From contig OY804579.1 in the NCBI GenBank assembly GCA_963680875.1, positions 38,958,397 to 39,022,396 of the forward strand: 64,000 nucleotides of DNA, read 5' to 3'. The position numbers and the translations under genes are program-made. Below, one piece after another: positions 13,161 through 25,500 of this stretch. The stretch comes from Bathymodiolus brooksi (lineage: Eukaryota; Mollusca; Bivalvia; Mytilida; Modiolidae). The first letter of the stretch is position 1, and every line of letters starts with the position of its first letter. The notes under the pieces are model-generated. The model searched no databases, was not told where the DNA came from, and saw only the letters and a list, made by a program, of their open reading frames with translations.

Positions 13161-13304
13161 AACATATAAATAGTACATCCCACTGGCAAATAATGTTTGT
13201 TGAAAAGTAAATTAATAATGATTAAATAAATAATTATCTAGTTTATCAAATTTTAGACAACCTAATACTTGATCAGTTTATCCAAGTAATTTAGAATATT
13301 ATTG

Positions 13305-14917
13305 TCAATAAAAACTTGAAATATAACGATTCCAGATGTTTTGACGATAATTGTATGTTAGCTGTTTGTACACCTTTTTCCCTTTTTGTGTAGCTGGTGC
13401 ATTAGGATTGCTGGACTTCCAAATTGAAGTATATCCTCTGTCCACATTTTCATTCCAATGGCACACAGCCAAGTCTGAACGAAACTTATATTGTTCATCC
13501 TCAAAACAAATTCTCTTATCTTGAAAAATATTCATAACATTGTTAAAGCTTTCCACATAGAATGTGTCTTTGCCCAAAATATAATCCTGGGGATGCTGGT
13601 AAATTGTCGATTTATGGATCACATTTTCAAGCATGTTTTTCGCTTTCCCATTAGTAATTACAATTCTGGATGGCTCATAGTTTGAATCACGTTTGCATCT
13701 GGATGTATTGTGACAGTTAGCATGGTTATTGCAGTAGTGTCCAGACTTTCCTTAAGCTTCTGTGGATTTTCATCACAATTACGGACAGACCAACTTATGT
13801 GGGTAGCTATCGGTTCTACCTTATCCGCTAGTTGTTGACTCCAGCTTAATCCTTCTGAAAATTTGGCTGCTTTTGAAATTTTTGAAACAGATTTTTTTAA
13901 CAGCATGCCACAAATCATTTTGATTGGTTGTGAACTGTGTTTCCTTCACAAATTTGTTGACTGCCATATTTCTGTCATGTGAATGAATCTTTATAGAAAC
14001 ATTTTTGCTCTCCATATTTTCATAAATGTTTTGAGTACCTAGTCTTTCGTGTCTCTGGGCAACTTTATCCTGTGATTTGGTTATGTGCACACAGTCCATA
14101 ACTTTATGAGTTTGTTCTCCTAATGCCACGACAGAAGTGTCCTTGGAATTTGTTCTCCAACCATGTCTAGCATCTGTCATAATGTTAATACCATCCAGTT
14201 CTTCATAAGAGGCTATTTCATCATTAAAGCATTGTCAAAGGAATTAACACATTCATTTTGAGCATGGTCCTTATATTTACTGAAAAATTTGGATCGTCTT
14301 TCTTTTGAAATACACCCAATGCCTGCTGCAGTAGCAAATCTCATATAATGCACTGGTAAAAGTCCACTGCTAACAAATGCATGGTTAATTCTGTGATTTA
14401 CTAAATATTCATCATTCGGTAGGTAGGGTGATGATGACCATAAGTATGAATGGGATTTCTCCTTTGTACATGACAGTCTTATGGATACTACATGTCCTTT
14501 CATTGTTCTTTTGGCAAGCTTAAGTTTTCCCTTACAAATGCTTGTATGGGCCTCACATATTTCTCCATAAGTAACGATGGAACTTTCTGTAGCAATAAAC
14601 AGTCCTTGGTCTACATCCTTACGTTTCACTTGACTATAGGTGGATGGAAAAGGGTGCCTTTCATTATCATTGTCATTTTCGTGATGATATTTATTCCAAA
14701 AATCTAAAAGGTCTTCTATAATAATACCATTGTTCACTGGTTTGTTATATTTTGATGTTAAGCAACTTTTAACTTGTTGAATTTTTTCCAGAATTCTACT
14801 TTTTAAAATGTCATCACCAGGAATTTCTATTCTAAAATTTGGAGGTCGTTTTCGAACAGAATCTTGCTTTGGAGTAGCCATGATAGAAATGAAAGAATGA
14901 CCAGAAATAAGACCCAA
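13305..14917 (-). pseudogene. DDE-type transposase relic (Kolobok-like?), frameshifted
   Basis: Four consecutive minus-strand frames join into one protein: 14917-14213, then about 14215-13890, then about 13918-13710, then about 13720-13305. Breaks lie near 14215, 13890 and 13720. Visible features include SKYKDHAQNEC, a D-A-R-H segment (TDARHGWRTNSKDTSVVALG), a C/H-rich stretch (about 13680-13735) and a C-terminal Trp-rich tail. A similar D-x-R segment and histidine/cysteine pattern occur in Kolobok-like transposases as I remember them; superfamily assignment is inference. The likely start is the ATG at about 14881 (MATPKQDS). The neighbouring plus-strand frame is probably from the same element. 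No terminal inverted repeat was found by eye. Confidence 0.6.
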
Positions 14918-15278
14918 GACATAATCAGAAAATTATATATGAATCATAGTATTAAGTTACAACACCCAAGGGTTAACTTATAATTCTGTAGATGTAATAT
15001 ATACGAGGGCTTTGAAATAGAACTTTCTAAATTGCATAAATGGGTTACAGTGTTTGTTTTTGTATTATATTTTTTTCACTGTTTATTAATACATGTACTT
15101 AATTCTGAAAAGATGTTAATAATCCCTAAATTGCCCCAGTAAGAGTGTAAATATTTCATGCAGTCACCTGCAGTGTCAGTAATTTTCTGTGTGTATGTAG
15201 TATGACCTAGAGACATTATCAAGATAAGACTGAAGTTAGTAATATTATATTTTGTTTATATATTATATAATCTTGAAA
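14918..15278. promoter_or_regulatory. Spacer between two divergent transposon frames
   Basis: About 360 bp of AT-rich DNA separate the start of the minus-strand transposase from the start of the plus-strand companion. If both belong to one element, this is its shared bidirectional promoter. I see AT-rich TATA-like stretches on both sides (ATTATATATG near 14932, TATATTATATAA near 15260) but no diagnostic site. Confidence 0.35.
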
Positions 15279-15867
15279 ATGAGTGAATTACAAAATAAGA
15301 CAGTTACAATGGAGTTAAATAACCTTCAACTAGAAACTATAAAATGTTTGTTTGGACATAATGATTGGGAAATGAAAATTATTGAACAGTCTGCAGTTGT
15401 AGAGGAAAATGGCGGGAATTCCCATGTACAAAACAATACTGATCAAAGTATGCAAGCAAACAATGACAATGTTGCAAATGAAACAGACGAAGATGACAAT
15501 CCAGAATTTGTTATTCCACCGGACACCTCACAAGAGGAATGCCAATATTGCTTCTGTAGGCCGTGCATCACAAATGAACAAAACAAAACAAATGTGGTGG
15601 CATGATCGTGCAGAGGCTCCTCACCAAAGAAATTCAGGTTTGAGGAAGGAACATTACAAAAGGTTTTGAACAATGCTACTCCACCGTGGTGCATGGAATG
15701 ATGATAGATATTTGTTAATGAAGACAGATGCTTTGGCAAGAGACCACAGAACATAGCGCTTTGACTGGCACAAGAGGGACATAATGCCAAAATGTGTTGT
15801 AACACTTGTTCACCATTGGTTTCCCAATCCTGGTGGGTTTCCCTACATGGGACACATGTGGGAATAA
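15279..15867 (+). pseudogene. Companion protein of the 13-16 kb transposon (Cys-rich, broken)
   Basis: The frame opens at ATG 15279 (MSELQNKTVTMEL) with an acidic middle (ETDEDDNPEF). It then shows a Cys cluster ECQYCFCRPCITNEQN, a WW-containing segment, HQRNSGLRKEHYKRF and HRGAWNDDRYL, and ends with RDIMPKCVV and FPYMGHMWE before TAA at 15865-15867. It is broken by a frameshift near 15585, a TGA in place of an expected Trp codon near 15670, and a further stop near 15755. I recognise this Cys-rich type as a recurrent uncharacterised protein in invertebrate genomes but cannot name a function. Its head-to-head position suggests it belongs with the transposase relic. Confidence 0.5.
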
Positions 15868-16419
15868 TTTACATAACAATGATAAAGGAATACACATTGT
15901 CTGTTGTGTTTTGTTATGTTCAACAGTTTTGGAGGGAAAATCAACTAGTAGAAGATTAGATCAGAATTACTGCAGATAATTTTTATTGAGTGATTGTAGG
16001 CCATATTCACTATTGTGATTTAAAAAAAAAAGAGATTCTGAAAACAGGATAGAAACTTTAAAAGTTGTGTGTCTTTAGGATTAATTAGGAGGTGAAATTT
16101 TAATAAAGGTAAGAGCATGTGACTTTTCATGGCTGCATGACAACATTTACTTCCTGTGTAAACAAAAACAATACTTAGTATACGCCCATCTGTCTGTCAA
16201 AACGAATTTCAAATCAAAACTGATCCGCCTCACCACTTTTTCTTGTTCAAACATAAAATGTAATTTTTTATTTTTTATTTTTTATAATTATTTGGGTTCT
16301 TCAAATCAGTTCTAGGATACACAACAAAACGTTTATTGAATATTGCTTGTTTAAAGGAGTTATTTCAAAAAACCTGTCTCTGATATGAATGTGACCAGAA
16401 AAATTGAATTCCCCACCTT

Positions 16420-16583
16420 TCCTTTCATTGGCTGCTATTTATACTCCTTCCCTGGCCTGTGGGTGTAGATAAGGTGCATATAGTGCAACTCTTAAAATTT
16501 AAAGAGTAAAAATAAAGATCAATACAAGTTTATACTTGGTGGTTCAGTCCTGGACGCAAATACGGAAGAAAGAAGAAGAAGAT
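16420..16583 (+). promoter_or_regulatory. Probable promoter and 5' UTR of the SUN gene
   Basis: An inverted CCAAT box (CATTGG, about 16426) is followed by a TATA-like CTATTTATACT (about 16437) and a GATAAGG (about 16467). The reading frame of exon 1 stays open back to a TAA at 16500-16502, and the first ATG is at 16584. The transcription start is therefore probably between 16465 and 16500. This rests on motif spacing only. Confidence 0.4.
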
Positions 16584-19500
16584 ATGTCTAAAGGATTAGA
16601 AATTATGTCTCTCGGAGTGATCAATCACGGTATGTCCCTTTCTGTACTGTATATAGACTCAATTGAATTATATTGGTTTAATTTCTGTGTTTGTAATTTT
16701 CAAATAGAATCTGAATGGTCATTGATGAATTCAAATGCAGCAGTTAGAGGGCGGAATAGTAACGATTGCTTCATAGGTCAGAGTTCATCTAGAAGTGATA
16801 CAAGTATTACGACCACTGTTGTTACAACAATCATAGGTAACTTAACCTTTGTAGATATCTTTCCTTCTACATACTTCTATGACTATCATTTGTGTATAGT
16901 AAACACATGGAAACCGTGGATATTCAATACACAGTCAGTAGGCCTCTTGTATTTTAAATACATGGTTAATAGTAGAGCAAACTCTTCACCGTGATTCTGT
17001 GATATAAACTTTTTGTTATTGTTATTCATTTTTTTTAATTTTACTCATAAGTTAGTCCCAAAATATTGGTACAGCAACTCAACTACTGTATAAATAGTCC
17101 ACAAGTCACCAATTCAAATATCATGAATATTATAACTGTAACTCAGATGTTTCACTTCAACAACACTTCATCACTTGTATCATATCTATGACTTTTAAGT
17201 ACGATTACTTCTAAATCCCTCATTATATGACTTTTAAGTACGATTACTTCTAAATCCCTCATTATTGGGTACTCAGTTAGATCTATTCGTTACACAGTTC
17301 ACTAATGACCTAATACCATACATACGGTGTCAGTAAATTCCATATCGAGCGAGAGCTAATACGATGTATACTGTGTCAGTAAATTCCACATGGGGATATA
17401 GTGACACTAACTTATAATATTAAGTTATTGGGTATGGGTGTTTATCACCACTTTTAACATTATTTCGTAACCACATTGGTGTTGTAATGTTTAGCATTCT
17501 CACCTGGAGGGAGGACGATCATGGGTTCATTGAGTCAAAACTTTCAAGTAAAAGACTTTGAAATTAGTATTGTTTTCTTCTACTATAGAATCAGGATAAT
17601 GTGTCAGAGTGGGGCGACATGTCGACCCGTGAGCTGTGGTTTTGGTGAGCTAGCACTATGAAAATCCAACTACAGTGTAAGCATGTTGGTCTAATAACAT
17701 CATTATCTCATTGAATTGTAACTTGTTCTCAGAATGATATAGATGAATAATTACTCACTTAGCATTAAGCAACAATCATTTACTCATTCATACAATTCTG
17801 GGTTTTTTTTAGAATCAGTATCTTATGTTGCCAGTCCTGTAGTTACTCCTATCTGGAATGCAGTAGGACGACCTGTGGCTGAAGTTTTATGGACCATTAT
17901 TTCAAATATATTGTTATTTTTACATTATGTGTTGTGGACCTCTTCTGGCAGACACATTTATTCATTAGGAAGGACTATAGTAAATTCATCATGGAATATG
18001 ATACAATATTTTATCATGCATTTTATTCTAGTGGATACATGGATATTAAAGAAGTAAGTAATATATAGATACAGTTAAATGTTATAGATATGGTTGAAGA
18101 ATAAACAAAATCCAACAGATAACAATAAATAGGACAACAATAAGTGACAAGGTTAATCTAGTTAATAGGACAACAAATTGTGTAAAGGTTATAATAGGAT
18201 AACAAATTGTGCCAAGGTTAAACTAGTTAATAGGACAACAAGACTTGACACAATTAAACAAGTTAATAGGACAATAAAATGTGACATGGTTAAACTAAAT
18301 GTTGTTAATAGGATTTCACACATTCCATCTTGATATCTTGTCAAACAATATAATGCACAGATTTACCACAGTCATATTGCTTCAAAAATAACATGAAAAG
18401 TACAATAGACATGCATGCATATTTAAAGTGAACTTGTATAATATATTGTGTCTGTTGCCAGTTATTTGATGTCATTATTATTAAGATAAAGCAGTGCAGG
18501 TTTTTATTTAAGTTTCTATAAATTAAAAAGGGTTGAAGGAATTGGTATTTCTGAAGAATTTATTATACAAATTTATATTGGAAATCAAATAATATAATCA
18601 CATTATAAAACACAAGGGACATAGTTTTGTAAACTGAAACATTTGCCAGTTCTAACTATAAACTGCATCAATTGTATAAAGATTAGTGTGCTTGTCTCAA
18701 GTATGGTAACCATGGGTTTGAATCCTGATCAGGTCAAGCCAAAGACTATGAAATTGATATTTGATGCTTCTCTGTTAAGCACACAGCATTAAGGAGTAAG
18801 AGCAAAGACTGATTATAGTTAGCTCAAAATCAGGATAATGTGTCAGAGTGGAGGAACATGGCTATCCGTCAACTGTTGTTTCAGTGAGCTATCACAATAA
18901 AAATCCAACTAAGTGTGTTGGTCTAGTTCAAGCAGATATAATCATAATTTCAAATGTAACCTGTTCTCGCCATGATATACCAGTAGCTGAAAAATTGCTT
19001 ACTTAAGCATTAAACAAAAATGACTATTTCTTTAGCCATATTTAGTTGTTTTATCATACATGTATCTTAATCATTTCAGGATTTAATCTCATAAATATCA
19101 TGCTTCATTTGAAACTTCTTCTTCAAAGTCTTGAATTTGGGAAGGCTTTAGATGAAGGGAAAGAAATAAGGGTAGTATTTTGCGATATTAGCAAAGCTTT
19201 TGACAGAGTTTGGCATATTGGATTCCTAAAAAAATTAGAATCGATAGGAATACAGGGTCCTTTACTATCGTGGATAAAATATTACTTGTCAAATAGAAAA
19301 CAGAGAGTTGTAATAAATAATTCCAATTCCCAATGGCGTGATATTAAAGCTGGGGTCCCTCAGGGTTCAATACTGGGGCCTCTCTTATTTATAATTTTTA
19401 TAAACGACATTGTGACAGATATACAATCAACAATAAAACTGTTTGCTGACGACACTAGTTTATACCTAATTGTAGATGACCCAAATGAAACTGCAGACTC

Positions 19501-22500
19501 TCTAAATAACGACTTGACAAAAATCCATGACTGGGCAACGAAATGGTTGGTTACTTTCAATGCTCAAAAAACAGAAACCATGACTATATCTAGAAAAATC
19601 GACAAACCGGATCATCCCCCACTCTACATGGAGAGCAATGACATTTCTACTGTCTCAGAACACAAACATCTTGGACTAGTTATTTCAGACAACGGGAGTT
19701 GGGAAAAACACATTGACATGATAACACGAAAAGCTTACAAGAGGATCAATATCTTAAGAAAATTTAAATTTATATTAGACCGAAAAACTCTCGAAAAAAT
19801 ATATTTTACATTTGTCAGACCCCTAATAGAATATGCTGATGTAATATGGGATAACATGAGTATATCACTTAATAAAAAAATTGAAAATGTTCAACTAGAA
19901 GCTTCCAGAATAGTTACTGGAGGCACTAGACTCGTTTCACTAATAACCTTTACATGGAAACAGGCTGGGGAAAACTTAAAGATCGAAGAGAAAAACATAA
20001 ACTTGTTCAATTTTACAAAGTGACAAAAAATTTGACACCACACTACATAAGCTGCTTAGTACCGCAAGCATTTGCAAATATACACGATTATAATACACGC
20101 AATGCTTCTGCTCTTCCCGTCGTCTGTACACGAACCTCACTGCATTACAATTCCTTCAATCCATCTTCCGTTCGACTGTGGAACTTACAGCCAGATAATA
20201 TTAGAGTAAGTCCATCCATTCAAGCCTTGAAGTATTCTCTAAAATCAAATATATCTTCAAAACCATTTTATTATTATACTGGTAGTCATCTTGGACAAAT
20301 TCTCCATTCCAGATTACGAATGCAGTGTTCCTCTTTAAACCAACATTTATACCGTAAGAACATTGTCGACTCGCCTAACTGTATTTGTGGTTTAACTGAA
20401 TCTACTACCCATTACTTATTTCACTGTCTGAGATACACTGCACAAAGGCAAATGTACATCAATTCTATTAATGTACCCATAAACGTGACAACAGAAATAC
20501 TTCTTTTTGGATCACCCAAAGTTGCACCCAATCAAAACGTCGAATTATTCTTAGCAGTTCAAAAATTTGTTATCCGTAGTAAGCGATTCACTCCTTAAGG
20601 TCTTTTATTGTCTTTTTATTCTCTCTTTCATTGTTTCTTTTTTTTTTTCTCTTGTGCACTTCTATTTCACCACTTAGTTCTTCCATCTATTTGAAAATTT
20701 CACATTTATATCTATTCAGAATAACATTATTCTTTACAATTTAAAATTTGATATTGTATAAACTTCCGAGACCAGCTTGATTATTGTAAAGAGATATAGC
20801 AGAGAAACGAATTAATATAAGTTTTTCTAAGCTTGTTTTCGAATCCCTTTAATTATTTGTATTGTATCATATTGAAATTTATCATATTGTACTATATTTA
20901 TTAATTAATAAAATATGTTTAAAGTAAAGTCTTGACATAGAATACAGTTAAGAATTTTAACTGCTATTATTTATAAAAAAAAAAAAAAAAAAAAATGTAC
21001 ACATCAGGTTTTGTGGGTTGTGAACATTTTAGTTGAACATATTACCATATATTCTTTTGTAGAAATATATATTTGCATACCAAATAAAGTACTGTGTCTA
21101 CACTTTTCAGGAGGAAGAGATCTGGTTGTTGTTTATGTTTACCTTTGTTGTTATTACTACCTCTGTTATTATTAGGAAGTAAGTATCATACTAGTATGTT
21201 GTAAATATAAAATTTTATGTCTTTTTATATAGAATAATGACAGTTTTGAAGGTCGTCTCGACCTGTCTCAGACATCATCACTAGCACCGCAGCATGTCTG
21301 ATAGGACGAGCTGATACTGGTGATAAGGCCAAATAAAAAAATATGTGTGTTTACATGTCAAAAAAATCTAGGGTCGGTCAGTCGGCATTATTATCGGCAA
21401 AACCGGAAATAGTTGTTCCCGGTTCCGGAATCTGATTCTGTTGAAGCTGTTTTATGACGAGTTACACAGTTTTTCTACCTTCTTTGCTCCCAATTTCGAC
21501 AAAAAGCTAGCGGTTGAATAAATAAAACATTGCTGCTGATTAAACAACAAAAATGGTTATTCGAATTCTGTGTAAAAATTGATAGGGTCGCTAGCAAAAA
21601 TTGGGGTCGAATAATTGCTGATAAAAAAGGTTAGGGTCGGTGGCTGAAAAATAGGGTCGGTCGGGTGACCGTAAACACACATATTTTTTTATTTGGCCTA
21701 ATGTGTGTCAAGACTTTCAAAAGTGATGTTATTGTTTTTATCGATAACGTCATAATATGTTTGGTGTCACACTGACTGATCATTTTCAGTATCATGAGTC
21801 AGTTGGTTGATACTGACGATATCACTTTGGTGAGATCAAAGGTCAAATGTCAAAATTACTTATAGCTTTACTGTCTAATTTACTTGTGGCAGTTATATCA
21901 TTTACATGTTTCTGTAGACCAAATCTAGCTCCAATAATACTGATTTATTCTTCTTGATTCATTGTACTTCTCTCATTACTTACATGTAAGTAGAACTTTC
22001 TTAAAATGTCCAAAATTTCTATATTTTAAGCTGGTATGAGTCGTTATATACTGTAGCCACATGATAGTGAGGTGTTTTACATTAAAACTCCATAACCCAT
22101 ACCCTAACCCATATATTTTCTTTGGATATGCATTATATACTATTTGATATCTTTTTGTTTTCCAGCTAGCAGTGTTTTGTCAATTTTATCAGAATCATCC
22201 ATATTTAGTGCATCTTCAGACAGAGTCATCAAAATAGCAGATGTAAGTGTTCATATAAGTAAATAAGGTGTAAGAACCATTTCATATGTAATAGAAATAA
22301 TACTTTTGTCCCAATCAATCATTTTTAGCTCGACTTTTCGAAGAAAAAAAGTTGAGCTATTGTCGTCACGTCAGCATCTGGATCGGTTAAGTTTTTTGTC
22401 AGAGTCCATTTCTCAAAAACTATCAAAGGTATCCATTTGAAACTTGGAATACTTGTTCACTATCAAAAGAGGAACCAATTACAACAAGGCAGATGACCCT

Positions 22501-25500
22501 GTGATTTGTATATCCAGAGTTAACTGCCCTTGTTTCGACATAGTACATAGAAATTAGGGATATTATTTTAGTATAATTGAAATTTCTCAATAACTATCAA
22601 AACTATTAACTTGAATCTCAATACACTTGTAGAAAGTGTTGACTCCAATCTGTTGACAAGATAAGACAACTCCATCTAGCATTTTATTTGAGTTATTCCC
22701 CCTTTTTGACTTAGAATGAGCTAAAAATACAATTTCTCAATAATTATGATAGGCATTGAAATGAAACTCAACATACCTGTTCACTATCAAATGGGTAACC
22801 CATTACAACAAGGCAGGTGACCCTGTGATTTGTATATCCAGAGTTATCTGCCCTTGTTTCAACATAGTACATAGAAATTTGGGATATTTTTTTAGTATTA
22901 TTAAAATTTCTCAATAACTATCAAAGCTATTAACTTGAAACTCAATACACTTGTAGAAAGTGTTGACAAGTTAGAAGTATGTATAACTTTGTAAATTGCT
23001 TGCAGTTTAATATCAGATACGAAAAAGTCGAGCGGCCAGCACCCATGGGTGGTGCTCTTGTTTATGTCTATCTTTCACAAAAAAAAAAGAGATTTTTAAG
23101 GTAGATAAAATCTGTAGTGATACACATCATATTATATTAAAACTGCAGGGGTCGTCATGGTCGTGATCGTATGGTACTTGGATTTACAACTACCTATGCA
23201 TTCAGTGCATATCACCACTACCGCTGTGAGCTCAAATCTAGCTCTTGGTGAGGTGTACTCGATATAGATGCAACATTATGTGATAAAGTTTATCAATGAC
23301 TTGCTGCAGGTTGGTGGTTTTCTTCAAGTACTCCGGTTTCCTCCATCAATAAAACTGACCGTCATGATATAACTGATATATTGTTGAGAGTGGCGTTAAA
23401 CACCATAACCCCTATTAAAACTGGATGTCATTCATCTTTAGTGTTGTACAAAACTTAATACATGTATTTGATTTATCTTTAGTCTGAAGGTATAAGCTTA
23501 GGACATTTACAAGATGAAGTACGGAGGATCATCGTACATTTACAGGACAATAGGAATGTACTAACAAAAGGAGATGTTGAAGCTATTGTACAACATATGC
23601 TCCAACAAGAGATTAAACAGTTACGACTGGGTCTAGATGAGGTACAGAATGATCATAAGGCTACAATAGTAAGTTTAATGATTATCTCCCTTGTATAAAA
23701 ACAGTATATAATGCATCAACATTTGAATCACTCAGTCTTTTATGTCTTTCCATGACAACATAATTTGACTGTAGTGGTGTAGTAGAAAGTAGTGTTTTGT
23801 ATATGATAATTTACAGAAAACTAGAATTGAACATTGTTGAATAGTTCTGTTTGATGATTAATGAAAAAGCTACTTTAGATAGTTAATTACATTTTTAAGC
23901 CTAACAGTGAAGGTATTATGTTTTACCCATGTCTGTATGTACTACATTTTTAAGCCTAACAGTGAAGGTATTATGTTTTACCCATGTCTGTATGTACATC
24001 ACACATTTGATACCTAACAGTGAAGGTATTATGTTTTACCCATGTCTGTATGTACGTCACACATTTGATTTCCACTCAGTAACTTAAGTTTTCCCTAAGC
24101 AAATCATTTTAATATATTCATAATGTCAGGGACCATAAAAGAAAGGTCAAGGTCGATTTAGAACTTTACCCATTTCCGCTCTGTAGATATGCCCTTTGAT
24201 TTGCAGAAAAATAGCTGTTTACTTTAACTAGAAGTGGAGGCATATGTGTCCATATACACATTCTTCTATTTTTGTAGATGTCTTGCTAAGTTACTGTTAT
24301 TTGTATTTGGAAATTATAATAATGTATTTATGAGTTGTACTTCTCTGTCAGTCAATGTTTTCTTTGAATCTTTGCATTTTATTAATATTTCTTTGGTTGA
24401 CATTCGATGTGCATATTCTAATTGTTCAGACTTTATTCACTAGTAAAGTCAAAAAATTTTGAAAGAAATTTCAGACAAATATAATTACATTACTCTTGCA
24501 TATAAAAGAGATAAAAATATGATATTTCTATTTCAGATGAGCCAGGGTAATGACTTTAACCAGAAGTTAACACTACTTAACTCACAGATCATAAATAATA
24601 TGACAGTAAGTCAAATCAAAGCTATTATCATTCATCATTGCATATAGACTACCAGGTTCCTTCTCTAACTTCTTCCCATGATCTACCATATTATTTTAGC
24701 TCAAGGAAAATTGTGTCAATTAGAGGAAAAGGTTATAATGTGAGGATTTTAGCTAATGAGGAGCAAAACACTGTTCAACTTAATTTAATGGAAATGTTGA
24801 TCAGTAAAAGTGTTTTAAGAAATGGGTGGTCAAATTTGACAAGCTTAGTTTACTAAAATGACTTCAAAATGATATACAATATGAATCTCACTATTGAAAA
24901 TTAGTAGATGGATGATTTTACACTCTAGTAGCATTCCCTAATGAGAATTAATAATATAAAGAATGATTTTTATAATACATATAATTATGTCTTCATTTAA
25001 TTTGTTAATCAGATGTTAAGAGTACAAAAAAGGGTGTACTCAACTCGCAGTCGCAAGTGATAAAGTTTACCAGTTGCTTGCCCATGGTTGGTGGTTTTCT
25101 ACGGGTACTCCGGCTTCTTTCACCACTAAAACTGGTCGCCATGATATTGCTGAAAGTGGCATTAAACACAATAAATCAATAAATCATTAAATAGATGTTA
25201 GTAATGTGTATATGTCAACTTCGTTTCATGCAACCAGTTCAGAAAATTGAAAGTAGATAATTCTTCACCTTATAAGAGAGACTGCAATGCCACATGGTAG
25301 TCTGGCATAATATTTTAGGGATACATGGTTGAACATTTGATTTAAATGGGAAAATTATGATGATATTAATTTGGAATACATAGAGCTAAAGATGAGAGGC
25401 CGTTGTGGACGTGATCGTATGGTAGTTGGATTTAAAACTACTTCTGCAATCAGTGCCTATCGCCACTGATGTTGTGAGTTCAAATCTCGATCAGGGTGAG

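Noticed and set aside
14492..14707. Plus-strand ORF
   Set aside because: Antisense shadow of the transposase relic.
15443..15897. Minus-strand ORFs
   Set aside because: Antisense shadows of the Cys-rich companion frame.
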